From NCBI RefSeq assembly GCF_947623445.1, contig NC_135245.1, positions 3,293,501 through 3,357,500 on the forward strand: 64,000 nucleotides of DNA, written 5' to 3'. Position numbers and translations under genes: made by a program. The stretch comes from Clavelina lepadiformis. Lineage: Eukaryota > Chordata > Ascidiacea > Aplousobranchia > Clavelinidae. The notes under the pieces were generated by a model, which saw only the letters and a program-made list of their open reading frames with translations, had not been told where the DNA came from and searched no databases. This document shows positions 51,064 to 64,000 of this stretch, one piece after another (positions within the stretch are counted from its first letter, which is position 1; each line of letters begins with the position of its first letter).

Positions 51064-54000
51064 TCATGATCGTTCTGATCGATTGGACATTTCATAACCA
51101 CGTTGTTGAGGGCGACGTCTGCGTTGCTGCTGCTGTTGATGTTGGTTTGAACGGGCAGTACGTCTCCTGCGTAGCGTGTCTGCTCCTGTTATGTGCAAAA
51201 TCGTACGTTAGGACATTAGTAGTTAAGATCTAAGGATTTGGACTTGCAATCAAAAGTAAAGGTTTGAACTCTTGGAAGTGGAAGCTGTTAATTAACGAAG
51301 TCATTTATATATTACTTGAGTAACTTAGTTTGGTGTAATTCAAACATAAAATTCACACGAAGCATTAAAGCTACACAAAGTCCCAGCCGAAATGGCAGAA
51401 TATTACCTGGTAGTTGTCTATGTTTTGGAAGAGTCGGATTATTGCTTGGGGTGTGGACGCTACAGAGTTTGATGAAACCAGCAAATAGAAGAACAAGCGC
51501 CAACGTCATTAGAAGGACAGCCCACCAGTATGCCTAACAGATTTAAAAGCTTGTTACGGGGCTACATTCACCAACAAAGTGACAAACGTGGGAAAAAATC
51601 CTACAGTTAAAAATTTGAATCGTTTGTTTAAAATACCGACTGACTGCTTTGAAAACTTTTTTAACGTTTCAAAAATGTTCAAGTTTTTGGTTTTAGTCAC
51701 TGACCCTTTTCAGTAGAAATTTTCTCCACACAACCAACAAATACTAACAAAGAAACTTGTTCAAAATTAAATTTTAAAGCAGTCAAGTTTAATCTTTATT
51801 TATCAAACTTTATTTTTGTTTATTTGATGAAAAGGCTGGTTAAGGCTACTCAAATGCAGAACAACTAAGTTTGAACTCAGTATAAACAGCGCAATAGCTT
51901 ACCACAATCCATTCTCTGATCGTGCTGTACAGTTCAGGATTGAGGATAGCTTGCTTGAGTCTCGATAGAGGACCATCTGCGTCAACCGACCGACACTTGG
52001 AAAACACATCACAGTATCCTGATGAAAAATAATGAAATCCATTGTTAAGAGCTGCACTGCCTTGGTTCAACATGTAACACCTAATAACGTCTAGACATTA
52101 GTTGGATAAGTGGAAAAGACTGCTTTAAAAGCGCAATACAACCTTGGAAATTTTCACAAGCTGAGCCGGGTTGAAGGAAAATGACAGTGCTGTTAAAGAT
52201 TTGATGAAAAGCACGATCTCCTGTACTTCTGCATGATGAGGTGTTGCCTGAAAAGAAAAGTTTCGTCAAAAAAAAAAACATCGGATAACGTGCCTTTAAT
52301 TACAGTAATTATCTTTTTTACTCTGACTCAAACTGTTTAAAAACGTACTCCTGTTGTTATCCTACGCACATTGATACAATGGCATTATTGACCGAAACGT
52401 CTGTTAGTAAATTTGCCTTCTATAGTTTGATTCACTTATTCTATCTATGTATGAGTTGCAGCTCCAACACTTTAGCCATGAGACTTTTTTCATAAAAGTA
52501 TATTTCAACAAACGTAAGCACCTTTCAGCTGACAGCATGTATGACAGAGTTGAGAACGATTATTGGTTCCTGTAGGTACGGTGCATTCACATTCCTCAAG
52601 ACTTGGATCAATGAGACAGATAGATCCGGTACATTCCTGATTTTGACAAGAAAAGTAACAAATGTTTCAGAGAGGAAGAGGCGTTGAGGAAGTATTACAA
52701 TATCACAGTTCAAATCAAATATATAGTGGTACGCCTTCGTTTAAAATGATATCTTATATCCCCAAACTCACCCCATTTTGGCAGACTTGTGTGTCATGCA
52801 TGCAAGGTGTCACGTCCCCATCTACAGCAACCGCAGGTGGGCAGGTTGCATTCATCCCAGTGCAATGCAAAGAAATACAAGTTAAGGAAAAATTCAAAAA
52901 ATCATAAACTTTTTGAACAGGTACATGAAAAATTAAACCGTATAAGCAAACTGGAGGTAATAAACGTAACAAACAAAAGGATATTTGCAATTTTGTGATA
53001 GTCGACATTCATCTTGAGCAGAACATTCCTGTGAGGAATCTTTGAACTGACAGGAATCGGTGCAGCAAAATCCTTGCGTTTTGCTAAAAACAAAACTTTG
53101 CTTAGTAATTAAATTATTACCAACATAAACCATCCATAACTGATCTTTCAAATGTATAAGTTAAAATTTAAATGTCCTGAAATATAACTGCATTAAAGTT
53201 TTGTCACTGTTATTGCACATTATAAAATGATAACTATTCTTTTGGAATTGTAATTACAAAGGTTTTTTATTAGCAGAAATATATTTTACTGATGCTAACT
53301 TGACGCATCTTTACCTGCATTGAGCACCAGCTTTCAGCTTACATCTCATTTCAACATTTGGGTCATCAGCAGGAGTGCAGCAGGTATCTTTCAGTTTGTC
53401 TCTACATGTGTCCGTGTATCCACAATCACATTCTTCGGAGTCGTCATCGATGATCTGATTCCCACAAATAGGTTCGTCCGACCCTGCATTGGAATACATT
53501 TTAAATGCTTTTCAATGCAAAAACTTAGTGTTGCTTTGTGCAGGATTTTCAACTTTGAATAAAAGTAAAAATTTGTAAAAATAAAAAGTGCAACATTGGT
53601 GTATCATATCTGAAGCGTCTGGGAATGTCCAACGGAAAGAGAATCAACAAAACATTAGCGTCAATCGTTGCAGAGGAAACAAAAAACACAACAAAAAAAC
53701 AGAACATCTGCGAGATGATAAGCATCAATGCCTTGCGGACTGGGGCTTACTTTAATATACTTCAAATTTTGCCTTACGCAAAATAACCATGTGAGCGCCT
53801 GCTTAAAAGGAAAATTGGATAAGATGCAAGCATTTAAAAATTCTACACTGAGAGTGTTGCTTTTGTGGCAAAAAACTTACTGACGAAACAGCGATCTTTC
53901 TTCGTTTCAAGAACCTTGCTGATGTTTCTTATGCTACATCCTGAAAAGTGATTATTGTTTGGTTCTTTGCCCGACGTTGCCCTTGCATACATTATGTAAT

Positions 54001-57000
54001 TGCCTTGCGTTCGTAAGCTGATGCTTGATGACTCTCCTGGGGTACAATCCGCCCCCATATCGTGCTGAAAGTTTAAAAATTTTTCAGCTATTATTTTTTA
54101 ATGAAATTTTTGTTTTTTAGGTTTAGCTTTAATGGAAAGTTTTATACCGTGTTGTATTTGAAACTCTTAAAAATAGATAAAATACTTTTGGCAATAAATA
54201 AAACTTTTTTCATTCTGCTAACACCAAAGTGATTGACAAGAGATGGGGATAAATACTGTTTGAGTATCGTTTATATACTGCTTGTACTGTACTGTTTAAA
54301 TATCGCTTCAAAACCTTCACAATATAGTGAGCACTTTAAACATCTTACCGGAGAGCCAAAGTTATGACCAAGCTCATGAGCAAAGGTGATATGACTGACT
54401 TTTGATGGAACAGTTGACCCGTAATTTTGAAAAGTCACTAAACCTGTGTTGAGTGATTTAGACGAACCATCTGAATAAGCTTTGTACTTTTCACAAATAC
54501 CACCGCTTGTGCCTGTGCCAAGAACAAAAAAAGATAAATATTGACTCAATGTCAGAAAGAGTTGTCTGTATATTACACACTTCTTTCAAAAAATACACAT
54601 GAAAAAAGTATAACAAAAACCATGATTTTATGTTGCTTGCCTGATGAGGAGCCAACCCAAGCTAGGCCTAGTACACCATTATCAAAATCACGATTTGAAA
54701 AAACATAAGCCAGGCAGTAGTCATTGTGATTAGCCATAGACACAATGTCCAGGTATTTTTCAACACCGATATTGGGGAAGCGAAATGGGTTGGAGGTATC
54801 GGCAGCATCTTCTGTGTCATTAATCTGCATAAATAATGTTTGTGCTGTATAAAAAGAAAATACTATCTCCAAAAGTGTTATATGACAAAGTAGATTTTGC
54901 TAGTAAGGAACAAATTATACGAAATGTCATATACAAGGTATCAAGTTATAACTAGCTTACTATCAAACAACTAATAGTTTAGTATCTGTACGACTAGTAG
55001 TTACTGTAATATCACTGTCTAATAGTTAATACAGATATGTTTTTATCCTATTCATTTACCCTAATTCTTTGGACTTTAAAGTTTATGTTCCTTATGTTTT
55101 GTCCACTGCTTGTAGTAAATACAGTGTTCCTGTAGATTTCATTCACGGCTTTAACATGCTCAGCAATCACGCTGAGAATTTTTTCCTGTACCAGACTGTA
55201 CTTTGAATATTCCTTGTAAAGTGTGTGATCTGTCTGGATGTAGAGAAGACAGGTTGTTTTCGTGTCGTCCAATTCACGACGCATTCGGGAATGAGGTTCG
55301 TCCGCATCCTTTAAAAAAAGTTTGTGGAATCATAACTATAAATACTTGGCAAAATAAGTTTAACAGTAAGTTGTTAAATTAAAATTCCTAATAATTCCAT
55401 AATAAACGTGAACATGGAGATCACGCTAGTCGGTGCTACACTACCATTTCACTGCTGGTATTATTATTATATATACCTGATGAATTGAAGAGTTTTGAAG
55501 TTTCAACATCCTATCCGTTACACCTGACTTGGTGGCAGCACAGTGTTCATGGTTGGTATATCTAAGATTGAGAGAAATCATATTACACACATATTGTATC
55601 GGGAAAGCACAATCCAAAAACATTTTAAGACAATTTAATTTGGGTTATCAGTAGCTGTTGACAATCTACAACCAATGCACAAATAACAAATTATAATTAA
55701 GTTCTTTGCCCACTATCTCATTATGAGTATCGTGAGTCGTGTGTCAGTAAGTCATAAGAAACATCATAAGAAACGTACTTGTTGCCATGGGGCATTCTAA
55801 CAGCACTTTCGTGATATACCACGGAATGACCCCGATATCCAGCAAGTGGAGACTGACCCCTGCTTCCTCCAAAGAAATCAAGATTTTCTTCAACGTAGTA
55901 CTTCCCATGATCTGGATCTTTAATTACTCCACGAAATATACCGTTTATGATACTTCCGTGTACAAAGCTGTTTTTCTTTCCTGCATATATGATGTACATA
56001 GGAAATGTACGTAATACAAGCTTTTTATGCATTCATGAAAAATTTAGCAACATTGGTAACACTTTGATAGATATACCATCAATGTTGCATGATAGGCAAT
56101 TTCTGCCCTGCAAACACTCAACAGCCTAATCAACAACATTACGTTTTTAACAACTTCAGGTGTTGTATACCGTAATTGATTTCATAGCAACAAGTTAGCT
56201 GCTGCTGTAACATTACATCTTACCATAAAGGATTCCATGATAAATATGGGAAGTATCGAGCCCTTCTTTTCTCGACTCAATAACAACATCAGGATGAAAA
56301 ACAGTTTTATCTGGTACCATTTGAAGATAAAAAGGCCTTAAAAATAATGAAGAAAACTGGTTATTTTGAGCATATTAAGTACATAAACCTTAACAAACAC
56401 ATCATATACCTGTATATGCATAGAAACAGAAGACTATAAAACAGCCTGGATTTAATGGGCCAATACTTCAAAAAATTACTTGAGTCAGTTTTATATTGAC
56501 ATAGCACAAAGCATAAAACAAGAAGTATTGCAACATAAGTATACGTCACGCCAGCCATTGGTATAAATGGGAAGGCTTTGAAAAGAAATAAAAAATACAT
56601 TATTTAGATCAGAGCAGGAAACTCGACACCATGGCCTTTAAAAAGAAAAGAAAGCACAAACCCTCATGTGACTTAGTTCTGGATAATACCAAGCTTATTA
56701 CGAGTGGGATAATGACAGAACGGTTTTAAAAAGTAAGATGTTACAATGCAATACAGTCATAATCATTAAAAGTCAAATGAAATAATATTAGATAGCAGCA
56801 GGTTTATTAAATTATATTGTTTCCTGTTTTAACCACAAAATAAACCTTTTAGAGAGAAAAGGTATCCTGGTATTGTGGCTAAAAATAACTGTTATACTAC
56901 AGCAGAGCATCCTTGTACGTATTAACTATTAGCGCATGTAAAGTGGGATCTGTGCGTAGTTTTCTAACTACGGCATGTGGTGACTAAAAACACTGATGAT

Positions 57001-58024
57001 ATCACATTTGCTCTGCTCATATGACCTCACTAAAATTTACGCCAAAAAAAAGGAGATAACAATTTTAAGAGGTATCTTTTAAACTTTATATAACAAAAAT
57101 AGTTTTACAGTGTGACATAAACATGATCATAAAAAGAAAACATTAAACCATAAAATAAATGAAATTCATGAGTTCTTTATGAACCACTGCCACAAATAAC
57201 ATGGCATATAATTATCTGTTCCAAAAATGTATTCATACACAAAGTGAAAATGTCACAAAAACGAATGTATTAAATAGTTTCACCAAACAAAAGTCAAGCA
57301 AAATGTAAATTTTAATCAATATATAACAAGAATAAAGGCAGTGTCTTATGCCTCCCAGTAGCAGTTTAAAATGGCAATCGGCATTGACCTAATCTTGCTG
57401 CATTAGTGAACATCAGCTTATAAATAATGCAAGAATCCCAGCACTCAAATGGCCAGGACTCTTGCGCTATGGGGACATATATATAGCACTGAGACTTGGT
57501 AACACTATAAGCCAAGTTCCTACAAATGTTACATGAAGTACTAAGCTGATTACAAGTTTATTATGATCCAATCAAATTCCATGGCTCAGTTTCACGTGAT
57601 AGATCTTATGAGTTTTCACTTACCGTCCATGAGACTGAAACTGCAATTCCACTAATTTTTCTGCATTTGATACAGAACGACGAGAACGCTCATGCTGCTG
57701 ATTTAGTATATCAGTATTGTAAGAAAGATATTCAAAATGCGAGACATATCTGTTTCCAGAGACAAGGTCACCTATAGTTTAATAAAAAAATTCTTTTTAC
57801 TGCTTCCCTTCGTGAACGCATATCATATGTGTATGCAGTATCCGATTTTGCTATAACCTATATATATATACATACATTATACATATAATGTTATTAGTTA
57901 TACATAATTACACAGCAGTATATATTTTCATATGATGCAAGTAAAAAAACCAACATGTATACTTACAGTGTAAAAAATACAGGAATACTGCAAATACAAC
58001 ACAATTTATGTTACTACAAATCAT
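51064..58024 (-). CDS. ADAM10: ADAM10 / Kuzbanian transmembrane metalloprotease
   Basis: Sheddase that cleaves Notch, cadherins and other membrane proteins. Seventeen coding exons in transcript order: 58024-57967, 57771-57624, 56336-56224, 55980-55779, 55561-55477, 55308-55060, 54824-54641, 54512-54349, 54064-53881, 53483-53315, 53083-52985, 52859-52772, 52636-52522, 52247-52143, 52018-51903, 51533-51407, 51185-51064. About 775 residues (human 748). Seen: signal peptide (1-20); cysteine switch NHEHC (Cys about 181); furin-type RMRR (about 210-213); [10 protein letters not shown] and GVLGLAWVG; zinc site [11 protein letters not shown] (about 392-402); disintegrin [17 protein letters not shown]; Cys-rich region; [10 protein letters not shown]; membrane span (about 696-716) ending [11 protein letters not shown]; Arg- and Gln-rich cytoplasmic tail. 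Intron 7 is GC-AG and intron 11 is AT-AC. No break seen. Confidence 0.96.
52860..52984 (-). other. AT-AC (U12-type) intron of ADAM10
   Basis: The intron begins ATATCCTTTT, contains the branch-site match TTCCTTAAC (52881-52889) and ends GCAC, all on the minus strand. Exon junction AA|T restores Asn in C-N-G-M-N-A-T-C-P, which fits the conserved C-N-G-x-x-A-x-C-P of ADAM10. No GT-AG pair gives this protein. Length 125 bp. Confidence 0.88.
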
Positions 58025-58056
58025 TGTTTAATAATGAATCTGTCAATAGCCTGAAA
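58025..58056 (-). promoter_or_regulatory. Splice acceptor just upstream of the ADAM10 ATG
   Basis: On the minus strand a T-rich tract ends TTTACTTTCAG (AG at 58052-58051), followed by 26 bases and the ATG at 58024. This is a strong 3' splice site. It is either the end of a 5'UTR intron or a spliced-leader trans-splice acceptor. Confidence 0.55.
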
Positions 58057-58504
58057 GTAAAAAAAATTGTATTATAGCCAAGATACTACATCTTCAGTTT
58101 TCAGCCACGAGTTCTACAAGTTATAGCTAACTTCTGCATCTGAAAATATGTAGTAAAACTATTCCAGCTAAACAATTCATTACGAAAATAAACATTTGGA
58201 AAAAATTTTAAAAACATTTCGAACAGGATCAAACAATTAGCATTATCGCAGTATCAAATACATCAACAATTTTATACTGTACATGAAACATATAGTACAT
58301 ATATATAGCAATATGAAATGTTTCACGGTGACACAACTAAACTTGTAAATAAAATGTATAACATGACATGACCTTTGCCATAAAAATTTACTAAGCAGAA
58401 CGCCCACCAATACACTGAATGAATCTCACACATAAACAAGTCCAATTACATAGCAAGGTCTATCAACTTGTAGATTTTCTATGGTTCTTTCTTACACAAA
58501 GGAT

Positions 58505-58640
58505 CAGTGCTGTAACCAAGTCATTTTTTTAAGACTCGAGTCAAGTCAAGTTATTTGGGAAGTTGACTTAAGTCAAGTCAAGTCAAGTCAAATTACTAAT
58601 TGGATCAAGTCAAGTTAAAATATAATGCAAGTCATATCAA
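58505..58640 (+). mobile_element. Solo hAT-like end with (AAGTC)n tract
   Basis: Starts CAGTGCTGTAACCAAGTCA and runs into CTCGAGTCAAGTCAAG and further AAGTC tandem units. This arrangement is common at the termini of one hAT-type MITE group. No matching inverse end was found nearby, so it is a fragment. Confidence 0.4.
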
Positions 58641-58899
58641 GTGATGCCATTGTCTATATCATGCATTGATTATGCCAATCCCTGTTGTCTAGGCTTTTCT
58701 CCATGTTTTAAAATAACAAAACAACGAAGTTTCTACGACAAAGTGTACATATATTTATGATAACATAAAGATTCTTATTATGACTAGGTCACCTTATACA
58801 GCTACAGTGAAAGTTAGCTCAAAATCCCTTTAACTCAAAATTTTAATTATATTGTGGTGTTCGTTGTTTCGAATTTTGAACATAACAAACACTTATCAC

Positions 58900-59057
58900 C
58901 AGTGGTGGGATTCAGTCGGTTTTTAGAATTTTAATAACTTCCGCGAACTGGTTAGTAACAAACGTATGTATAGGCCTATGGGTTTATCGGCCCCGGGTCA
59001 ATATGGCCTGCTGCTAGTGAGAGAACCGGATGTTAAAATATTTGAATCTCACCACTA
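58900..59057. mobile_element. Short hAT-type MITE
   Basis: Left end CAGTGGTGGGATTCA and right end TGAATCTCACCACTA are inverse copies with two mismatches. The perfect 8-bp duplication CTTATCAC flanks it (58892-58899 and 59058-59065). Size 158 bp. Confidence 0.9.
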
Positions 59058-60566
59058 CTTATCACGCTATTACAAAAAGACCGAAGTCGCACTTTTGTGT
59101 ACACATGATGAGATTTTGAAGTTTAATTGGTGAAATGGTGTTAACAAAATGTCAGTACAGTGACCAACCGTTAGCCTATTAATGACTGGATGCGGTGTTG
59201 TTTGAGAACTATGAAAACAGTGATGCTCTAAATTTTATAAGAAACAAGGGCTTCTGTAGGGAAATAAAAGGAAGATTCCATGATGATGCAACTCTTTCAC
59301 TTTACAGGTGCTTGAACTTTTTTGTTGTTGCTATAGTTTAGTAAAGCTACTTCCTTCAAATGGCGGTTGATTTTAAAGATATTGGGGATGGGGTTATTTC
59401 AAATTGAAGCATACTCTAACATAAGTTTGATGTGGGCCTATCATAAAGATATGTTTTAATGAGAAATTATGCATATAAAGACATGAATTTTGGCATGACC
59501 TATAATGGAAAGTGTGGCACATGCATGCACAAGATTCACCAATCACCACGCCGATTTGTAATAGACAAAAAAGAAAAGTTAGGTTGTTTGAGTGCCATTG
59601 TATAATATAAAGCCTAAATAAAGAAAGAATTGAAACTTCAGTGCACGTTATCATGCCAAAATTGCGTATTTATGCACAGTTTTTGTTGAAAACTGCTATA
59701 CTTTCCAGTCAAGGGCATGACCTTTTACGACAATTCTTTATTATAAATTGTCGATCAAACAATCAGTTTTTGCTTCGTGTTTCATATTATTATCAATTAA
59801 AGTGAACAAGAAAAACTTCAACATACACAATGATCAATCTTGTTCTTGCTTTCGTACATATTTATCATTACATATATGTCCTACGCTTTCCATTATAACA
59901 GGGTTTGTATAGTACATATTTCGCCAATAACTGGTCAACTTGTTTTTGAACTTGCCCCTTACTTCAATAAAAAAAAATAGGCTAGGCCTACACAAAAAAT
60001 ATAGGCTAGACTTATTCAACTACTGACAAAATAAAAATGGTATATAAGAGAATGTAATAAGCATGTTTGCAAACAGTAAAACATATTAAACTGAAAAAAG
60101 ATACTGGTATTAAACTTGTTTGAAGCGAACCTAATTTTTCAGGGTCAATAGCATACAAATGCACAGCCACAGGATGCCTTTGTATACACTAGATGACTAG
60201 ACCCAAGCTACTCAAATTGTGACATCATTCTGGGGCAGATGACCTAGATGACTGTGAGGTCTTTTCGCTGCCCTGCACCAATCAATTATGTTGGAATTTT
60301 GTCACGATCGTTTTTAGTTTTTTAAATGGTGAAATAAGCTCTCTCTCTCCCTCTCAAGTTGCACACTTGTATGATACTACACTTTTTTTGGACTTAAAAC
60401 AGCCTTAATCCTTAATTTTTGGTACGTCCTAAAATGGCTGAAATCAACATTTTGCATGGCCATTCTCCTAACTTAACCGTCTATCTTTATCAAACGGCTA
60501 GGCCTAGTTAAACTATACTTTTGTTGAATTAGTCACTCTCTTCTTTTCCTTGTGAATCGTGGATCT

Positions 60567-60671
60567 CACTAAAATCCTGAAAGGGCTGAAACGAAGAAAA
60601 TAGGCTTATACCCATTACCCAATATAGTTGGGAAAAACTGTTTTCAATTTCAGCCTTTCAGGCTTTTAGTG
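60567..60671. repeat. Palindromic MITE-like element
   Basis: CACTAAAATCCTGAAAGG (from 60567) is mirrored by CCTTTCAGGCTTTTAGTG (to about 60671), with about 55 bases between arms. No target duplication is evident. Confidence 0.5.
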
Positions 60672-61900
60672 TGTCCTGATGCCTCTGGTCGGGTCTAAAG
60701 CTCATCGCTCGGGTTCTATTTTGGGCAACTGGCTGAAGAAAAGAAACCTTACCATATAACTATAGATATCTCATACCGGTATAATGGTACGATCATAACT
60801 CATCACTTATCACTTGGATAGCATTCCACTACAAAAGATATCCATAAATACGACCAATTCTCTAAAAAATATTTTATAAAATCAGGTTAATCATCTTATG
60901 CTGTTGTGTTGTACATCTTGTGCTGCTGGATATTCGCCATTACTGTATATTCTGATGGTAACAAAGATGAAATAAGAACCAAAGTAGAACTAGCCTTCTA
61001 AATCAAACTGGAAAAGTTGCAAAACATCGAGGGCTAAAGCGCACATTACTGAAGATTAAACTCATTTATAAAAACCAATTCATAAATCAATAAATCAATA
61101 TTTATCAATCGGAAACGGAAAGTTTAAAAAGAACAGCGTCGAAAAAGCTTGCCACACGTCAGAATTCACAGCATAGGCCTACTCTTTCAATTGTGAAGCC
61201 CTGCACCGTGTCAGTTTGTATATTCCCTAGACATATGTTAAAATAGGTTGGCGTTTATAAGAAAATAATCGTATTATACATTATATGTTGGCCTTGCCCA
61301 TGAGATGCCGAATTTGATGTCCAAGCAATCTAAGCTGAGAAAGCGATATTTTGCTGATATCTTCATATAGTGTCTTCTTGAAATGTTGCGACCAGTGTTA
61401 AAAAATACAACTCCTGATGGATTTCGTTCAAAATGAATCCAATCTTTTCTGTACTGTTTGGATGGGCATTATATTTTTGCATCGCTTTTTCATATGTTCT
61501 GAAAACCAGACAAAGCTGCTGTTGTGTCATTTCTTGTCAGTTCAGCGACCGTCTCAGATTTTAATTAAACTTCGATGATGAAAATACAAGTCTTTTCATG
61601 ACAAACGAGCCTAATTTTGTTGAGATTACTTCTGCGGCTTTCGAGATAAAACCGTTTTTCGAAATGTATTGTTTGTGAACATTGAAGCGGAAATATGTTT
61701 CACTTTTTGTCATTTTTCACCGAAACAATGTTCTATTATGCAGTAGCATTTATAACTACAAATAAAGGTGATTTTAATGAATACATTTCTCATGTATCAA
61801 TTTTTGTACATACAGTATGTATAAATACAATACATAACATCAACCATTGTAAGCTTACTGACCGTTTTTTGGCAGCAGGCCAAGTTGTTCCCGTCCAGCG

Positions 61901-61935
61901 CATAGGTTGGCAACCCGCGGCTCTTTCATCTTTGT
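61901..61935 (+). mobile_element. Possible hAT terminal fragment
   Basis: TAGGTTGGCAACCCGCGGCTC resembles the CAGGGGTxGGCAACCxGCGGCTC ends of one hAT group. Only one end is visible. Confidence 0.3.
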
Positions 61936-64000
61936 GTTCTGGCTCCCGTGACTCAGAGCCAGCGAGCTCATTTAGGAAAACCTTAACGTGAATAAATAAT
62001 GGTATTTATTAGTGTCACAATGTATAATAACTTAATGCGTTTTTCAGATTAATTAATTAATTATTATTCAAAATAGTTTATTCCGACGTGGAAAATCTTA
62101 TGTGTATAAATAATTATTTACTACCCAGTGATTTTCGCGGGCATAACAAGCATGACTGCTCGCAACTCACGTGATCCTAAGTTTGTTTTTGTTCGAGGTC
62201 GCATGTCTTGTATATTGGTCTTTGTTTGGTGACTATGCGGATTGTCATCGTGCTATCGTGCCATACTATTTTGAAAATGTACGAGTACTGTTTATCGGGC
62301 GTGTATGTTTATATCAGACCATGTACAGATGAGTTGTGTTTTCCAGTCAGGTTGACGGTTGACTGCTGTTAAATGGAAAATACAAGTCTGTGAATGAAAC
62401 GAAATTTTCCCGTAATAACCCATAAGCAACTTCGTGGGGCTCTGTGTTATTGTGATAAAACGCTATTACATGTTCTATAGTTTGAAAAGTGAAAATGCAT
62501 TACTGCCGTGGAAAATCGCATGCGTAAGTTAGATTTTTGAAAAGAGTCACCTATTCAAACTTTTACCCATTAGTGCACAACTAGTGGTTATCTAAGGTTA
62601 TAAATTCAAGTTCAAATGTTCTTTATGTTGATATGTATGTCGATTGTCTCTGAGTGTTTTTCACAATATTTGATTGTTTCCGAGCAGTTCCTGATGACCA
62701 GCAATGGTAATAGGCTTATAGCCAGTAGCGTATGATACCTGTGGGCCATGCGCCCCTCCCCCGTTACGAAACTTATTTTAGTGGGCCAATAGGCATTTCT
62801 AGGTATTCAATCCTTTTTGTCTATTGCATTTTGTGTTTAAAATCGTTGTATACGGCGTTACAAAAATTGTTTCGTTTCAAAATTGAACACCATCAGTTAC
62901 GAGGAATTGCGTGCATAGTCAAAGTATACACATCATATACATATTTCATTTACATAAGGTAAAATACATTTCGTTTCCAGGTGCTTTATTCAAGTCTTTT
63001 TTGAGGTGTAAAATCAAGGTAGATCTACTGGGTCCGACGCTTGCAAAACGTCAGCAAAATTAGCAGGACTACCTTCGAAGGTGATATTTTACGACCTGTC
63101 CGTCCAACATCAACAATAGACTCTTTGTGATTTCATAAATAAATGTTTACTATTGGAGCGGAACAATAGGTACTCTACTAATCGCTATGTCAACATAATC
63201 ACTTTCAGCAGTGCAGTCAGTGTATTCTTCTGATAATACATAACACAAGCCTAACATACCAGAACGATGGTAATATGTTATCAGTGAGTTATCTAGCCTT
63301 ATGCACACCAAAATTCGACAAAATGTTCGAGTCCTTTTAAGGTAAAATTTGTGATGCAAAAATTACAGTTTATCTGGATATTTCCATTGTCCGGTTAATC
63401 CAAGAACAAATATTGCGGTTGAAAATACTTTAATTTCCACTGCCCTGAAATAGCCAAGAGAATAACAGATATTTTGAAAGCAAGCATAATCACACGTCCG
63501 CATGTAACATATTAGGTCCTGGTACAAAGGTTTCAGTACAACATTGGAGTATGGTCACGTCGTGAACATTGAATCCTAAAGTCTGAATGACCGAGATTTT
63601 TCAATCTCCTTGCTAAACTTAATCGACGTTTCATAAAACAAATTTACTTTTACAATATTTGATAAGCACCGAACCGGATGAAGTGTTTTTAATTACTAAA
63701 AGAAATTGGAATTTACTCACGGAAGAACTTAAAAAGTCAAACGCGTATCGAGCAGTTGTGCAAACTTTTGAATCGAGTGAAGTCGGTTAGAGTTTGTGCT
63801 GTAACAAAAACTTTTTTGAAACAGTCGTGATTTCCGCACATTAACCCCGAAATGACACACCTGACAATCATTGTACCTTTACCCAGTAATGTCAACAGTT
63901 ATGTTCGTATTGTAAATAACCTTTGCTTTAACCCTATTCTAACTAGGCTTGGCTTCTCCCGCACACTGTCATAGCAAAACGTGGCGTACAGTTGCATTGT

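Larger units (their letters stand above)
58057..64000. other. Right flank without recognisable genes
   Basis: About 5.9 kb. I find no exon I can assign. It contains hAT remnants (58505-58640, 58900-59057, about 61901-61935) and a palindromic element (60567-60671). A 5'UTR exon of ADAM10 could lie here. Open frames such as 61695-61991 and 63150-63359 overlap repeats or lack any similarity. Confidence 0.4.

Noticed and set aside
52906..52915. AG acceptor at AAAAAG for the ADAM10 Cys-rich exon
   Set aside because: It would add about 20 residues not found in ADAM10 and needs a poor donor; the AT-AC pair gives the conserved protein exactly.
58530..58640. Direct repeats of AAGTC as a possible CRISPR array
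   Set aside because: Units are 5 bases with no spacers; this is a microsatellite-like hAT end in a eukaryotic genome.

Overview
The window is animal nuclear DNA: AT-rich (by eye well under 40% G+C), with split genes, mostly short GT-AG introns, many DNA-transposon relics and no bacterial features. The intron-rich ADAM10, septin-7 and YIPF3 orthologues are bilaterian in type. Small introns, very short predicted leaders with an AG just before the ATG, and recurrent TAGGCCTA words make an ascidian tunicate (Ciona-like) my best guess. That is inference, not proof.

Nearly every gene is on the minus strand. Positions 1-330 hold the 3' end of a plus-strand hAT transposase. Positions 567-27947 hold a tandem array of seven cytosolic sulfotransferase (SULT) loci, named A to G in plus-strand order. 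A, B, D, E and F are intact seven-exon genes of about 330-342 residues. C is a multiply broken pseudogene with two transposons inserted at the start of its fourth exon. G is almost intact but has a frame problem at the exon 4 donor. Lengths and C-termini pair A with C, B with D and E with F, which suggests duplication of a two-gene block followed by single-gene duplication. The spacers between D/E and E/F carry two related relics of a further SULT gene.

Positions 29399-31799 encode YIPF3, a Golgi multi-pass protein (8 exons). Positions 37127-50111 encode a septin-7 orthologue (13 exons, one intron of about 5 kb and a probable first intron of about 3.3 kb). Positions 51064-58024 encode a complete ADAM10/Kuzbanian metalloprotease (17 coding exons, about 775 residues). 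These three look like single-copy housekeeping or developmental genes with no evident operon logic; the SULT array is the accessory, fast-evolving part.

The spacers hold at least seven non-autonomous hAT-type elements with perfect 8-bp target duplications, one TTAA-flanked MITE, a LINE tail, a Penelope-like fragment with a hammerhead-like core, and a roughly 0.5-kb repeat family present three times. From about 58.1 kb to the end I see no convincing gene. The most notable observations are an AT-AC (U12-type) intron in ADAM10, a septin-7 stop codon that overlaps a splice donor leading to a conserved basic tail, and the history of the SULT array. Exon boundaries were read by eye from splice consensus and protein homology; errors of 1-3 bases are possible.
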